DNA of 64,000 nt from CAYNST01 sp964546435 (GTDB lineage Bacteria > Pseudomonadota > Gammaproteobacteria > Pseudomonadales > Cellvibrionaceae): contig CAZJKJ010000013.1 in assembly GCA_964546435.1 (NCBI GenBank), forward strand, positions 1 through 64,000, read 5' to 3'. Under the pieces are notes generated by a model, which saw only the letters and a program-made list of their open reading frames with translations, was not told the DNA's origin and searched no databases. Of the stretch, positions 8,732 to 18,254 are shown piece after piece. The translations under genes and the position numbers were made by a program. The number at the start of each line of letters is the position of its first letter. The stretch's first letter is position 1.

Positions 8732-10402
8732 TTACATGGCGGTGTAATTGGGCCCGCCACCGCCTTCGGGCGTCACCCAGGTGATGTTTTGCGCCGGATC
8801 TTTTATGTCACATGTTTTGCAATGGACGCAATTCTGGGCGTTGATCTGGAAACGCGGTTCGGCGCCGGCAGTTTTTATCACTTCATATACCGCTGCGGGG
8901 CAGTAACGTTGGGCCGGCTCATCAAATTCGGGGAGGTTTTTCTGAATCGGAATGTCTGCTGATCCTAGTAACAGATGACAGGGTTGATCTTCCTCGTGGT
9001 TGGTATTGGATAGATAAACGGAACTCAGCCGGTCGAAACTCAGGATACCGTCAGGCTTTGGATAAGCGATTTTCTGCGCCGTCGCCGCCAGTTCCAGCGT
9101 GGCATGATCCGGCCGCAAATCCCGCAGGGTCCAAGGCAGGCGGCCGCCAAAAAGGTTGATGTCCACAAAACTGTAGGCACCGCCCCAGAACGAACCCCAG
9201 CGGTGCAGGGAAGGGCCGAAATTGCGCTGCTTATGCAACTCTTCCCAGGCCCAGCTGGCGCGCCAGGCGGCTTCGAATTCTTTGAGCTGAAGCGGTTCCG
9301 CAGCTTCAGGAACGGCTGCAGTAAGGGCTTTGGCAACGACTTCCGCGGCGACCATGCCGGACTTCATGGCGGTGTGACAACCTTTGATTTTGGCGTTATT
9401 CAGCGTGCCGGCATCATCTCCCAGCAGCAGGCCGCCGGGAAAATGCATCTGCGGCTGCGACTGCAATCCTCCCTTGACCACCGCCCGGGCTCCGTAACTC
9501 AAACGTTCGCCGCCCTGCAGATGAGCCCGGATGAGGGGGTGATGCTTATAGCGCTGAAATTCCTCAAAAGGACTGAGGTGCGGATTTGAATAGGAAAGGT
9601 CGGTGATCAGCCCCACGGCGACCAGATTGTCTTCAAGATGGTAAAGGAAGCCGCCACCGGTTGAGGCGGTTTCCGACAGGGGCCAGCCGGCGGTGTGTAC
9701 CACCAGACCAGGCTTTGCCTGCGCTGCGGGGATTTTCCAGATTTCCTTGATGCCGAGGCCGTAATGTTGCGGGTCCCGACCCTGATCCAGTTGAAATCGA
9801 TGGATGAGTCGTTTGCCCAGATGCCCGCGACAGCCCTCGCAAAACAGGGTGAATCTGGCAGTGAGGTCCATCCCCGGGGCGAAACCCGGTTTCCGGTTCC
9901 CCTGGGCATCAATGCCCATATCGCCCGTCGCTATGCCCCGCACGGCGCCATCTTCGGAATAAAGAATGTCGGCCGCCGGGATGCCGGGAAAGATATCCAC
10001 GCCGAGCTGCTCGGCCTGCTCCGCAAGCCATTGGCATAACTTGCCCAGGCTGATGATGTAGTTGCCGTGATTTTTCATGGTCACTGGCGTGGCGAACGCG
10101 GGCAGCCGCTGGCCGCCCTCGGCGGATGTCAGCCAGTGAATTTCATCTTCGCTCACTTTGGTCGTGAGCGGCGCACCGCGCTGCGCCCAGTCCGGGAACA
10201 ATTCCGTAAGGGCGGTCGGCTCGAACACCGCCCCTGACATGATGTGCGCGCCGACCTCTGAGCCTTTCTCCACCACGCATACGGACAGGTCCGGCGCACT
10301 CTGTTTCAGGCGGCATGCGGCGCTCAAACCGGCCGGGCCCGCCCCTACGATGACGACATCGTATGGCATGGATTCTCGTTCTGAATTAAGATCGTCACTC
10401 AT
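8732..10402 (-). CDS. electron transfer flavoprotein-ubiquinone oxidoreductase (ETF-QO)
   Basis: It passes electrons from reduced ETF to ubiquinone at the inner membrane, linking fatty acid and amino acid dehydrogenases to respiration. The 556-residue product has an N-terminal FAD site (VVIVGAGPAGLSAACRL), an internal GLGIKEIWKIP block and a C-terminal 4Fe-4S ferredoxin segment with NCVHCKTCDIKDPAQNI. I choose ATG 10402, preceded by GAGGAT; an upstream extension to 10462 is possible but reads as non-family sequence. It is divergent from etfBA, its partners. Confidence 0.95.
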   Translation of the reverse strand: MSDDLNSERESMPYDVVIVGAGPAGLSAACRLKQSAPDLSVCVVEKGSEVGAHIMSGAVFEPTALTELFPDWAQRGAPLTTKVSEDEIHWLTSAEGGQRLPAFATPVTMKNHGNYIISLGKLCQWLAEQAEQLGVDIFPGIPAADILYSEDGAVRGIATGDMGIDAQGNRKPGFAPGMDLTARFTLFCEGCRGHLGKRLIHRFQLDQGRDPQHYGLGIKEIWKIPAAQAKPGLVVHTAGWPLSETASTGGGFLYHLEDNLVAVGLITDLSYSNPHLSPFEEFQRYKHHPLIRAHLQGGERLSYGARAVVKGGLQSQPQMHFPGGLLLGDDAGTLNNAKIKGCHTAMKSGMVAAEVVAKALTAAVPEAAEPLQLKEFEAAWRASWAWEELHKQRNFGPSLHRWGSFWGGAYSFVDINLFGGRLPWTLRDLRPDHATLELAATAQKIAYPKPDGILSFDRLSSVYLSNTNHEEDQPCHLLLGSADIPIQKNLPEFDEPAQRYCPAAVYEVIKTAGAEPRFQINAQNCVHCKTCDIKDPAQNITWVTPEGGGGPNYTAM

Positions 10403-10697
10403 TTTATATCCTCGTCCCCAAAGTAGCGGAGTGTCCGGGCGGTCAGCGCCGCGGATAAACACAGCCGCATTGCGCGGGGTTTACCGCAATGGCGAGCCCT
10501 GGAGGCTGACCAATCCCCTGGACGGACCGATTGCAGATCGCCCGCAGTTTACAATAAGTACTACTTTACGGCAGGCCCCATTTTCGACAGGTCGCCCGTT
10601 AAAATTGGTTCGGCCGGGTTGTCGACCTGGCTGCCCATGAAATATACGCGGCGGTGTGCCTGATGCACCCTGCGTTAGCCTAGGAGTTACAGAAAAC

Positions 10698-11450
10698 ATG
10701 AAGATTCTGGTCCCAATCAAACGAGTGGTGGATTTCAACGTGAAAGTTCGCCCCAAGACGGACAGTACGGACGTTGATATTGCCAACGTGAAGATGGCCA
10801 TCAATCCATTTTGCGAAATCGCGGTGGAAGAGGCGATCCGGTTGAAAGAGCGTGGCGTTGCCACGGAAGTCGTGGTGGTTTCAATCGGCGAGTCCAGGGC
10901 GCAGGAGCAGCTGCGTGCCGCTTTGGCTTTGGGCGCTGATCGGGCGCTGCTGGTAGAAACGTCGGAAGCCCTGCAGCCCTTGATGATCGCCAAGTTGCTG
11001 CGGGCCGTCGTCGAAAAAGAAAACCCCGGGATGGTGATCATGGGCAAGCAGTCCATTGATGGCGATAACAATCAGACCGGTCAGATGCTGGCGGGATTGC
11101 TGGGTTGGCCCCAGGGCACTTTTGCTTCCGCAATCAATGCTCAAGAAGGCGAAGTGGAAGTGACACGCGAAGTTGATGGCGGTCTGCAGGTGCTGCAACT
11201 CAAGTTGCCGGCGGTGATCACCACCGACCTGCGTCTGAATGAACCGCGCTATGCAAGCCTCCCCAATATCATGAAGGCCAAGAAAAAACCCCTGGATATC
11301 CTCCCCGTCGCCGAGCTGGGCGTTACGGATAAAAACCGTGTGTCGCTGGTAAAGGTCGAGCTGCCCGCCAGTCGCAAGGCGGGAATTGTCGTGAAAACTG
11401 TTGACGAGCTGGTTGAGAAACTGAAGAACGAAGCGAAGGTGATTTCATGA
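10698..11450 (+). CDS. etfB: electron transfer flavoprotein subunit beta
   Basis: A 250-residue EtfB, which forms the FAD/AMP-binding heterodimer with EtfA. It begins MKILVPIKRVVDFNVKV, typical of the family, at ATG 10698 with TAGGAG upstream. The conserved block VIMGKQSIDGDNNQTGQMLAGLLGWPQ and the PAVITTDLRLNEPRYASLPNIMKAKKKP signature are intact. The stop overlaps the etfA start by four bases (ATGA), so the pair is translationally coupled. Confidence 0.97.
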   Translation: MKILVPIKRVVDFNVKVRPKTDSTDVDIANVKMAINPFCEIAVEEAIRLKERGVATEVVVVSIGESRAQEQLRAALALGADRALLVETSEALQPLMIAKLLRAVVEKENPGMVIMGKQSIDGDNNQTGQMLAGLLGWPQGTFASAINAQEGEVEVTREVDGGLQVLQLKLPAVITTDLRLNEPRYASLPNIMKAKKKPLDILPVAELGVTDKNRVSLVKVELPASRKAGIVVKTVDELVEKLKNEAKVIS

Positions 11451-12376
11451 GCGTACTGGTAATTGCAGAACATGACGGCACGTCCCTGAAGCCCGGGACT
11501 TTCAACGCAGTCACGGCAGCGAAGGCCCTGGACGGGGACATTCACGTATTGGTTGCAGGCTGGCAGTGTGATGCGGTGGTGCAGGCGGCAAGCCGGATTG
11601 CCGGGGTGACGCAGGTACTGCATCTGGCGGCGCCGCATCTGGAAAGCCAGTTGGCAGAAGATTTGAGCGCGGCAATTGCCAGCGCGGCCAGTAGTTACTC
11701 GGGCATCGTGGCGCCCGCAACCACGTTCGGCAAAAACGTAATCCCCCGGGTTGGTGCGCTGCTGGATGTCCAGCCAGTCACCGATGTCATCGCGATTGAA
11801 TCGCAGGATACCTTCAAGCGGCCAATCTACGCCGGTAATGTCATCGCTACGGTCAAATCTGTGGATGCAATCAAGGTGATTACGGTTCGCATTACCGCCT
11901 TTGACAAGGCCCCGGAACAGGGTGGAGAGGCGACTGTACGCCAAGTGGACGCGCCCCGGTCCGAGGGCCTGAGCACCCTGAAAAGTGAGCAGCTGGCCGT
12001 GTCCGAACGACCCGAACTCACAGCGGCCAAGGTGGTCGTTTCCGGTGGTCGGGCCCTCGGCAGCGCGGAGAATTTCAAGATGATCTACGATCTTGCCGAC
12101 AAACTCGGCGCCGCAGTCGGTGCCTCTCGCGCGGCGGTCGACGCCGGATTCGTGGCCAATGATCTGCAGGTCGGACAGACTGGCAAAATCGTTGCACCTG
12201 ATCTCTACATCGCCATCGGCATTTCCGGCGCCATTCAGCATCTGGCCGGCATGCAGGATTCCCGGGTCATCGTCGCGATCAACAAGGATGCGGATGCACC
12301 CATATTCCAGGTTGCCGATTACGGCCTGGTGGCGGACATATTCGAGGCCGTCCCGGAACTGACCCGCAAGGTATAA
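11447..12376 (+). CDS. etfA: electron transfer flavoprotein subunit alpha
   Basis: A 309-residue EtfA carrying the FAD of the ETF dimer. The C-terminal FAD-binding block is intact: VVVSGGRALGSAENF, AAVGASRAAVDAGF, QVGQTGKIVAPDLYIAIGISGAIQHLAGMQDSRVIVAINKD. The N-terminal half shows the usual loose conservation. It is coupled to etfB. Electrons from acyl-CoA and related dehydrogenases pass through this protein to the ETF-QO encoded divergently next door. Confidence 0.97.
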   Translation: MSVLVIAEHDGTSLKPGTFNAVTAAKALDGDIHVLVAGWQCDAVVQAASRIAGVTQVLHLAAPHLESQLAEDLSAAIASAASSYSGIVAPATTFGKNVIPRVGALLDVQPVTDVIAIESQDTFKRPIYAGNVIATVKSVDAIKVITVRITAFDKAPEQGGEATVRQVDAPRSEGLSTLKSEQLAVSERPELTAAKVVVSGGRALGSAENFKMIYDLADKLGAAVGASRAAVDAGFVANDLQVGQTGKIVAPDLYIAIGISGAIQHLAGMQDSRVIVAINKDADAPIFQVADYGLVADIFEAVPELTRKV

Positions 12377-12546
12377 GTCGGGCGCGAGCGGCTTCAAACC
12401 GAAGTCTGCGCATTTGCCTCGAGTAAACGCGGCGCGGATGGCACAGCGCCGCTCAACTTCAGGCGTGTTTGTGCAACCAGATTCGGATCAATTCCACAGA
12501 CCTCTTGCAGCGATGATGCACTCGTGAACAGGCCCAGGGCGGACCG

Positions 12547-14661
12547 ATGCTGAATTTCTTTGAACCGCAGTTGAAAGTTCAGAAAAACCGCCATGTCATC
12601 CGGCTGACGGACACCCGCATGGCGAAGTACAGCCGGCGTGGAATTATCTCCAATTTCCTGATTTTTATTCTATGTCTGGTTTTTGAACCGACGTTTTATC
12701 AAAAGCATCCTGGCCTGACGATGACGCTTTCGTCCGGGCTTTTTATTCTGACCGTTTTACGCGGGTATCTGCTGTTTCGCTTTGAAGCGATTTACCCACG
12801 GGCGCCAACTGCCTGGAGACAAAAATATTTTCTCGTTACGCTGCTGGGTGCCTGCTGGTGGGCTCTGATTCTCGGCAGCTTTACCCTGACCCTCGATCTG
12901 GCCGGAATGTCGCCGCTACTGTGGCTGTATACCGTCGTGTTTTTCGCGATTACGGCCAACGCGTTTGCGCCCTACCAGAAATTTCTGTCGATTTACCAAT
13001 TTATCGGCATAGTCCCGGCGGCAACCTGTACCTTTTTTATCGGTGAACTTACCGGCGTATTTTACGGACTCATATTGTTGATGTTTTACTGGACCTTGAA
13101 GCATCACTGCGACATAACCGCACGCAGCTACTGGGATCAACAGGAAGCGAGCTACACCCTGTCGCACAGGGCCGAGACCCTGGAGGAGGAAAAGCGCGAT
13201 TCGCGTGCCTCGATGTCATTGACCCGTGATTTTGTCAATCTGCTGGACGACAAGCTGCAGGTTCTCTTTGAGGACGATAGTGACGAGGGTATGGCGCCTG
13301 TCAAAACGACGCCGGGCGGACGGCAGCGAATCGAGCATCTGCGCCAGCGGGTCGGGGCGTTCCGGCGAGTGTTGAACAAAGAGTCAAGCAGTCATGCGGT
13401 GGTTTTCAATGCGGCGCATTATCTGCATTTTCTCGTTGCCCGGCAGGTCGATGACGCCGAAAGATCGGGGATCGAACTGGAAATCGCCCTCTCGCCGGCG
13501 CTGCCGGTCCACCTCCACGGCGAAGTCGCTCGTCTCGGCGAGATTATCAGCCTTACGCTGAAAAGCGTTATCGAGCAGTCCGGCGAATGTCTTCTATTTG
13601 TGGAAGCAGAATATCTGCGGGGCTCGGGCGATGCAGGGGAATTGCAGATCGCGTTATCCCGGCAGCAGCAGAGTGCGCGCAAGGGCTTTTTCAACGACCC
13701 TTCGGCCCGCACCGTTTACTCGGACCTTGATTTGCTGGTCGCCAGGGGGCTGGCCGAAAGCCTGAATGGCTCACTCGAGCTGCAGACGCAGCAAATGCGG
13801 GAAGGAAAATGCGTGCGTTTGCACATTCCCCTGAATATGGCGGCTAGCAGCCCCGAGCGCGACTACTCCAGACCGCTGTACAAAGGTCATAATCTCCTGC
13901 TGATTCACCCGCAGGCCCGTTGGCTGGACAACAAACGGCTGGAAATGTCGATTCTGGGGTTCGACGTGGAAACGACCATGGATTTCCGCAAGGCGATCAA
14001 AATCCTTGCCGGCGCCCTCAGCAGCGGCAAAATGATCGAAAGCGTGATGTATAACGCGTTACCGGGCGACGAAGCCGCCGTTCAGTTTTGCAACGATTTG
14101 CTGGACCATCCGGACCTGAAGTACACACATCACTTCGTTATCGCCTCTGCCGCCGCGCAGACGTATTTTCGTTCAAGAATGGTGCGAGACTCGCCTATTG
14201 TGCATTTCATCGACCGTCCCAGCGGCCTGTTTGAACTTGAAATCGCGTTGACACCGTTATTCGATACAGTATCGCCGGGAACAGCCAGTAAAACGGGATT
14301 GGCTGCGGTTCTGTGGATTGCGGTCGGAAAAGCCGTAAACGGACCCACAACCAGTGAATCCCAAACGCTTTCAATCACTCGTGTGGCCGATCTGAAGATG
14401 CTGGAAAAGTATCTGCAAGAGCAGTCGTTCGCACTGTATGTTGTCGAGCATACCGATGTGGAAGAGCTGGATTTCATTCAGATCATCCGTAGGCATATTG
14501 CCAGCCAGAGCCCGTCTGCAGTCAGGCCGATCGTCGGCGTCGGGCCGGGAGACGCCCAGCTTCGCATGCTGGAAGCCGGCGCTGACCACTTTATCAAGAT
14601 CGACAAGCTGGCGACAGGAGACACGCGCGAGCTGCGTTACTGGGTGAGCGGGCGGGTATAG
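12547..14661 (+). CDS. membrane pseudo-hybrid histidine kinase (degenerate)
   Basis: A 704-residue protein. Six membrane segments (about 33-49, 58-77, 95-118, 122-141, 149-165, 168-184) are followed by a coiled coil. Then comes a region laid out like an HATPase_c domain: RLGEIISLTLKSVIEQ sits where the N box should be and SDLDLLVARGLAESLNGSLEL where the G2 box should be. Two receiver-like domains follow. No HisKA His, N-box Asn or DxGxG is seen. The first receiver has VMYNALPGD where a phospho-accepting Asp is expected, and the second has YVVEHTD. It is therefore probably a non-catalytic scaffold or sensor. Partners are unknown. Confidence 0.7.
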   Translation: MLNFFEPQLKVQKNRHVIRLTDTRMAKYSRRGIISNFLIFILCLVFEPTFYQKHPGLTMTLSSGLFILTVLRGYLLFRFEAIYPRAPTAWRQKYFLVTLLGACWWALILGSFTLTLDLAGMSPLLWLYTVVFFAITANAFAPYQKFLSIYQFIGIVPAATCTFFIGELTGVFYGLILLMFYWTLKHHCDITARSYWDQQEASYTLSHRAETLEEEKRDSRASMSLTRDFVNLLDDKLQVLFEDDSDEGMAPVKTTPGGRQRIEHLRQRVGAFRRVLNKESSSHAVVFNAAHYLHFLVARQVDDAERSGIELEIALSPALPVHLHGEVARLGEIISLTLKSVIEQSGECLLFVEAEYLRGSGDAGELQIALSRQQQSARKGFFNDPSARTVYSDLDLLVARGLAESLNGSLELQTQQMREGKCVRLHIPLNMAASSPERDYSRPLYKGHNLLLIHPQARWLDNKRLEMSILGFDVETTMDFRKAIKILAGALSSGKMIESVMYNALPGDEAAVQFCNDLLDHPDLKYTHHFVIASAAAQTYFRSRMVRDSPIVHFIDRPSGLFELEIALTPLFDTVSPGTASKTGLAAVLWIAVGKAVNGPTTSESQTLSITRVADLKMLEKYLQEQSFALYVVEHTDVEELDFIQIIRRHIASQSPSAVRPIVGVGPGDAQLRMLEAGADHFIKIDKLATGDTRELRYWVSGRV

Positions 14662-14683
14662 TCAGGCTTTAAAAAAGCCCGAC
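14661..14683. terminator. possible bidirectional hairpin between convergent genes
   Basis: A near-perfect palindrome, GTCAGGCTTT followed by AAAAAAGCCCGAC, lies just after the pseudo-kinase stop and 43 bp past the xthA stop. It can form a 10-bp stem in either strand but has no clean T run after it, so it is only a weak terminator candidate. Confidence 0.35.
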
Positions 14684-14726
14684 AACTGCCGCCGTCGGCC
14701 AGAGCATTGCCCAGTCACGGGTCGAT

Positions 14727-15542
14727 TCAAATGGCAAACTCCGCCCAGACCGGACAGTGATCAGAAGGGCGATCCATAGCGCGGATTTCATAGTCGATGT
14801 CGGCGCCGACGCAGTGGCTTGCCAGCGATGCCGTGGCCAGAATCAGATCGATGCGCAGACCGCGACGAGGCTCCCGCTCGAAACCGCGACTGCGGTAATC
14901 GAACCAGCTGAAGCGGTCGTTCCTGTCTGGATGCGTGTTGCGATAGGTGTCCACCAAACCCCACTGGAGCAACTGCTCCAGCCACTCGCGCTCTTCGGGC
15001 AGAAAGCTGCATTTGCCGGTCCGCAACCAGCGCTTGCGGTTGTCTTCGCCAATACCGATATCAAGGTCCGTGTGGGAGACATTCATATCGCCCATAACGA
15101 TGAGGCGTTCGTCGCTCCTGTGACTGTTACCAAGATGCAGCAGCAGATCCGCGTAATAGCGACGCTTGTTGGGAAACTTGACGGGGTGATCGCGTGATTC
15201 TCCCTGAGGGAAATAGCCATTAAGCACCGTGATATCTGAGCCGTCCGGCAGGCCGAAGCAGCCACCGACAAAACGCTTCTGCGCGTCTTCCCCGTCGGAA
15301 ACAAATCCCTTGATAACCTTCTTGAAGGGTAAGCGCGATAGCAGGGCGACGCCGTAATGTGTTTTCTGCCCCGTGAATTCCACGTGATATCCGTGAGCGG
15401 CGAATACCGCGAGAGGGAAGTCGCTGTCGACGACCTTCGTCTCCTGCAATCCGATGAATTCTGGCTGATATTTCTGGATAACCGCCTCGACCTGATGCAG
15501 GCGTGAGCGGATGCTGTTGACATTGAAGGATACGCACTTCAT
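14727..15542 (-). CDS. xthA: exodeoxyribonuclease III
   Basis: A 271-residue AP endonuclease and 3'-5' exonuclease of base excision repair. The N-terminus MKCVSFNVNSIRSRLHQVE, followed by PEFIGLQETKV and GQKTHYGVALLSR, matches the E. coli XthA pattern closely. Catalytic landmarks are Glu in QETK, GDMNVSHTDLDIG and the C-terminal SDHCPVWAEF. ATG 15542 fits the family start; the frame continues 14 codons upstream into the terminator region. The gene follows prc on the same strand but a terminator lies between them. Confidence 0.95.
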   Translation of the reverse strand: MKCVSFNVNSIRSRLHQVEAVIQKYQPEFIGLQETKVVDSDFPLAVFAAHGYHVEFTGQKTHYGVALLSRLPFKKVIKGFVSDGEDAQKRFVGGCFGLPDGSDITVLNGYFPQGESRDHPVKFPNKRRYYADLLLHLGNSHRSDERLIVMGDMNVSHTDLDIGIGEDNRKRWLRTGKCSFLPEEREWLEQLLQWGLVDTYRNTHPDRNDRFSWFDYRSRGFEREPRRGLRIDLILATASLASHCVGADIDYEIRAMDRPSDHCPVWAEFAI

Positions 15543-15582
15543 GGGATTCAGCGCCAAGTATGAAAGCGGGGAAAGTTCAAGC

Positions 15583-15612
15583 AAAAAACGCAGTCCAGGA
15601 CCGGGACTGCGT
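15583..15612 (-). terminator. rho-independent terminator of prc
   Basis: On the minus strand a 9-bp stem, ACGCAGTCC (15612-15604) with GGACTGCGT (15596-15588), carries a short loop and is followed by a run of six T (15588-15583). It lies 29 bp after the prc stop and just before xthA, separating the two transcripts. Confidence 0.8.
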
Positions 15613-15640
15613 TAGCTCACGAGTGCAGATTGTTTGACAA

Positions 15641-17737
15641 CTAATTGAAATTGGCAACTCTTTGCTGATCCTGCTGACTCAGCAGATCAACCATATCCAT
15701 GAGAACAAACCCGGCTTCCGTCAGGAGAGCGTCGTCGATGACATCGATCGCGGGAGCTTTGGCCGACCTGGCTTCTTCAGCCTCTTCGTCCGCTTCTTCC
15801 TGCTTGCGGAACTCTGCAACCGTTTTAAATGGCGTCAACCCCTTGGCCGCACGCAGAGTGTTTTCCAGGTTCATCTGAACCAGCTCAAGCGCCTCTTTTT
15901 CGGCTATCCGCTCGGCTTCATTCAGGGAAATGGTCTTTTTGCTTTTGTTCTTCTGCGACAGTTCGTACATCTGGGTCACGTGAATATATTCAGGATCCTT
16001 GGCCGCACGCTCACCGTGACGCTTGTCCAGCTTGGGCAGCAGGCTGCTGAAATCGAAATAGGTGACATGTTTGGCCGGGCTGATCTTGTCCCAGGGCAGC
16101 GCGTTGTCATAGACGGATTCACCGACTTCGTCGTGATCGAGCAGCACCGGCATGGCGATGTCGGGAACAACACCCCGATGTTGTGTGCTCTCGCCGGATA
16201 CGCGATAGAACTTGGATTCGGTCAGCTTGAGAGCGCCTTCGGGCAACTCGTTCAGCAACTGGACCGTTCCTTTGCCAAAAGACTGGGAGCCGACAATCAG
16301 TCCGCGGTTGTAATCCTGGATGGCGCCGGCAAAAATCTCGGAAGCCGAAGCGCTCAACCGGTTGACCAGTACCACCAGAGGACCGCGGTACATGGCTCGG
16401 GAACGCGACCGGTGGTGCTGGCTGACGCGGCCGTTGGCTTCACGGATCTGGACCACCGGTCCCTGATCGATAAACAGGTCTGTCAGCATGGTCGCTTCCT
16501 GCAGCGAACCGCCGCCATTGTCACGCAGATCGAGAACTATGCCTTCGACGTTTTCCTTTTCGAGTTCTCGCAGCAGCATCTGGACGTCGCGAGAGGTGCT
16601 GCGATAATTCTCGTCACCCCGGCGTGACGCTTCGAAATCATGGTAAAACGCCGGGATGTCGATAACGCCGACTTTGCGAACCTTATCGCCTTCTTTGAAT
16701 TCCAGAACAGCTTTCTGTGCGGCCTGGTCTTCAAGCTTTACGGTTCCGCGCTGGATCTCCACGATTTTGGCTTCAGCTTCACCGGACATGACTTCCAGCT
16801 TGACGGTCGTGCCTTTCTTGCCTCGAATCAGGTCGACCACTTCATCGAGACGCCAGCCGACGACGTCTACCAGTTCACCTTTGTCACCCTGACCCACGCT
16901 GACAATTTTGTCAGCAGGCTTGAGCTGACCTTGTTTGTCTGCGGGGCCACCCGCAACCAGACGAACCACCTTGGTATGCTCGTCCTCGGACTGGAGGACC
17001 GCACCTATGCCTTCGAGCTGCAGCGACATGTTGATGTTGAAGTTTTCCGACGTGCGCGGAGAAAAGTAATTGGTGTGGGGATCATAGAGCATGGTAAACG
17101 CGTTAATCAGCGCTTCGTAAACGTCCTGGCTCTTTTGCTGTTCGATGCGGTTGAGCTGGTTCTTGTAGCGCCGCGTCAACGTGGTGCGGGCTTCTTCCAC
17201 GGTTTTACCGGCGAGCTTGAGGTTCAGAACGTTTAACTTGAGATGTTTTTCCCACAACCGGTCTGCTTCCTTGATGTCGACAGGCCAGGGGGACTCCTTC
17301 CGGTCCTTCTCCACAAATTCTTTGGTGGTGAAATCGAACTTGACCTCGGGGTTTTCCAGGCGGGTCAGCAACCAGCGCAGGCGATGGGTCACCCGTTGCC
17401 GGTAAGTATGGTAGATATCGAAACCCGGCTGAAGATTGCCCTTTTTGAGGTAATCGTCGTGCCTGGTCTTGTCGGCTTCGAATTTCCTGATATCCGATTT
17501 CAGAAAATACAACCGTCCCGGGTCGAGGCTTTCAAGATAATCCGCGAGGAACTCCTCTGACAGGGCATCATCCAGGACCAGGTTCCGATAGTGGCGCTTG
17601 GACAGCTTGTCGATAATGTCCAGCGTCGTAATTGACTGGGAAGTGGTGGGCTTGAGGACGGTGTCTACCGCGTGGACCGGGGTGACAGCTACCAGGGTAA
17701 AAGCAACAAGGATGCTGCTGAGATATGACTTCATCAA
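15641..17737 (-). CDS. prc: carboxy-terminal processing protease Prc/Tsp
   Basis: A 698-residue periplasmic S41 protease that trims or degrades envelope and ssrA-tagged proteins. There is a signal peptide at residues 1-23 (ending VHAVD), an N-terminal helical domain typical of Tsp, a PDZ domain (about 230-320; the block with GIGAVLQSEDEHTKVVRLVAGGPA) and the protease core. The Ser/Lys dyad is in NRLSASASEIFAGA and SQSFGKGTVQ. A C-terminal DUF3340-like helical tail is present. Length is close to E. coli Prc (682). Either of the tandem ATGs (17737 or 17734) could be used; AGGAT lies upstream. Confidence 0.96.
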   Translation of the reverse strand: MMKSYLSSILVAFTLVAVTPVHAVDTVLKPTTSQSITTLDIIDKLSKRHYRNLVLDDALSEEFLADYLESLDPGRLYFLKSDIRKFEADKTRHDDYLKKGNLQPGFDIYHTYRQRVTHRLRWLLTRLENPEVKFDFTTKEFVEKDRKESPWPVDIKEADRLWEKHLKLNVLNLKLAGKTVEEARTTLTRRYKNQLNRIEQQKSQDVYEALINAFTMLYDPHTNYFSPRTSENFNINMSLQLEGIGAVLQSEDEHTKVVRLVAGGPADKQGQLKPADKIVSVGQGDKGELVDVVGWRLDEVVDLIRGKKGTTVKLEVMSGEAEAKIVEIQRGTVKLEDQAAQKAVLEFKEGDKVRKVGVIDIPAFYHDFEASRRGDENYRSTSRDVQMLLRELEKENVEGIVLDLRDNGGGSLQEATMLTDLFIDQGPVVQIREANGRVSQHHRSRSRAMYRGPLVVLVNRLSASASEIFAGAIQDYNRGLIVGSQSFGKGTVQLLNELPEGALKLTESKFYRVSGESTQHRGVVPDIAMPVLLDHDEVGESVYDNALPWDKISPAKHVTYFDFSSLLPKLDKRHGERAAKDPEYIHVTQMYELSQKNKSKKTISLNEAERIAEKEALELVQMNLENTLRAAKGLTPFKTVAEFRKQEEADEEAEEARSAKAPAIDVIDDALLTEAGFVLMDMVDLLSQQDQQRVANFN

Positions 17738-18254
17738 GTTGGATTATCCTGCTCAATTCTTTAAAACACTTACTATAACATAGCGAAAATGCGTGGAATT
17801 ACCAAACCGGGCGCGGCCGGCGCAGACCCTGTTTGTCAATTTTGTGCGACTGCCAGCAGAATCGCCTGAACAGAGGCGGGTCATTCAAGTTGCTTACAAG
17901 TTGCTTAGTCATTAAAAGTACCGACGGGTTCCGTGGCTCCATCCTGATCCTGTCATCGCTGCCGCCTGCGTTTGCGCGGATCCGGCCTGGAAACCGGACC
18001 GAACGGGGGAATCTTGCCCTGCCGGTGCGGGAGCAACCGACAGCCGGTCGTTTTCGTCAGACACCCTGCCACAGCACGCAATATCCATAAAGTGCGTACC
18101 AGCGTCAATCGGGAAACAAACGTTATATGAGAAGCCGGCCACACCCGGGGCGCGCAATCGATGGAACCATGGTTTACTCTGGCCGGTCATTACATAGCTG
18201 GCGATGACGCCATCCCGTTATGCTTCCCGGTTTGCTCGTTAATACGGAGACCCG
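17738..18254. other. gene-free interval, 517 bp
   Basis: The interval lies between the divergent prc and gluzincin genes. The short frames on either strand lack ribosome sites and family resemblance. It presumably holds both promoters; I see no terminator, tRNA or repeat in it. Confidence 0.6.

Noticed and set aside
10481..11071. 196-codon minus-strand frame over etfB
   Set aside because: Antisense shadow; it would also occupy the etfB promoter and start.
11249..12397. Long open frame (382 codons) on the minus strand opposite etfA
   Set aside because: It mirrors a strongly conserved gene, has no family resemblance and no ribosome site, and is explained by GC-rich codon usage.
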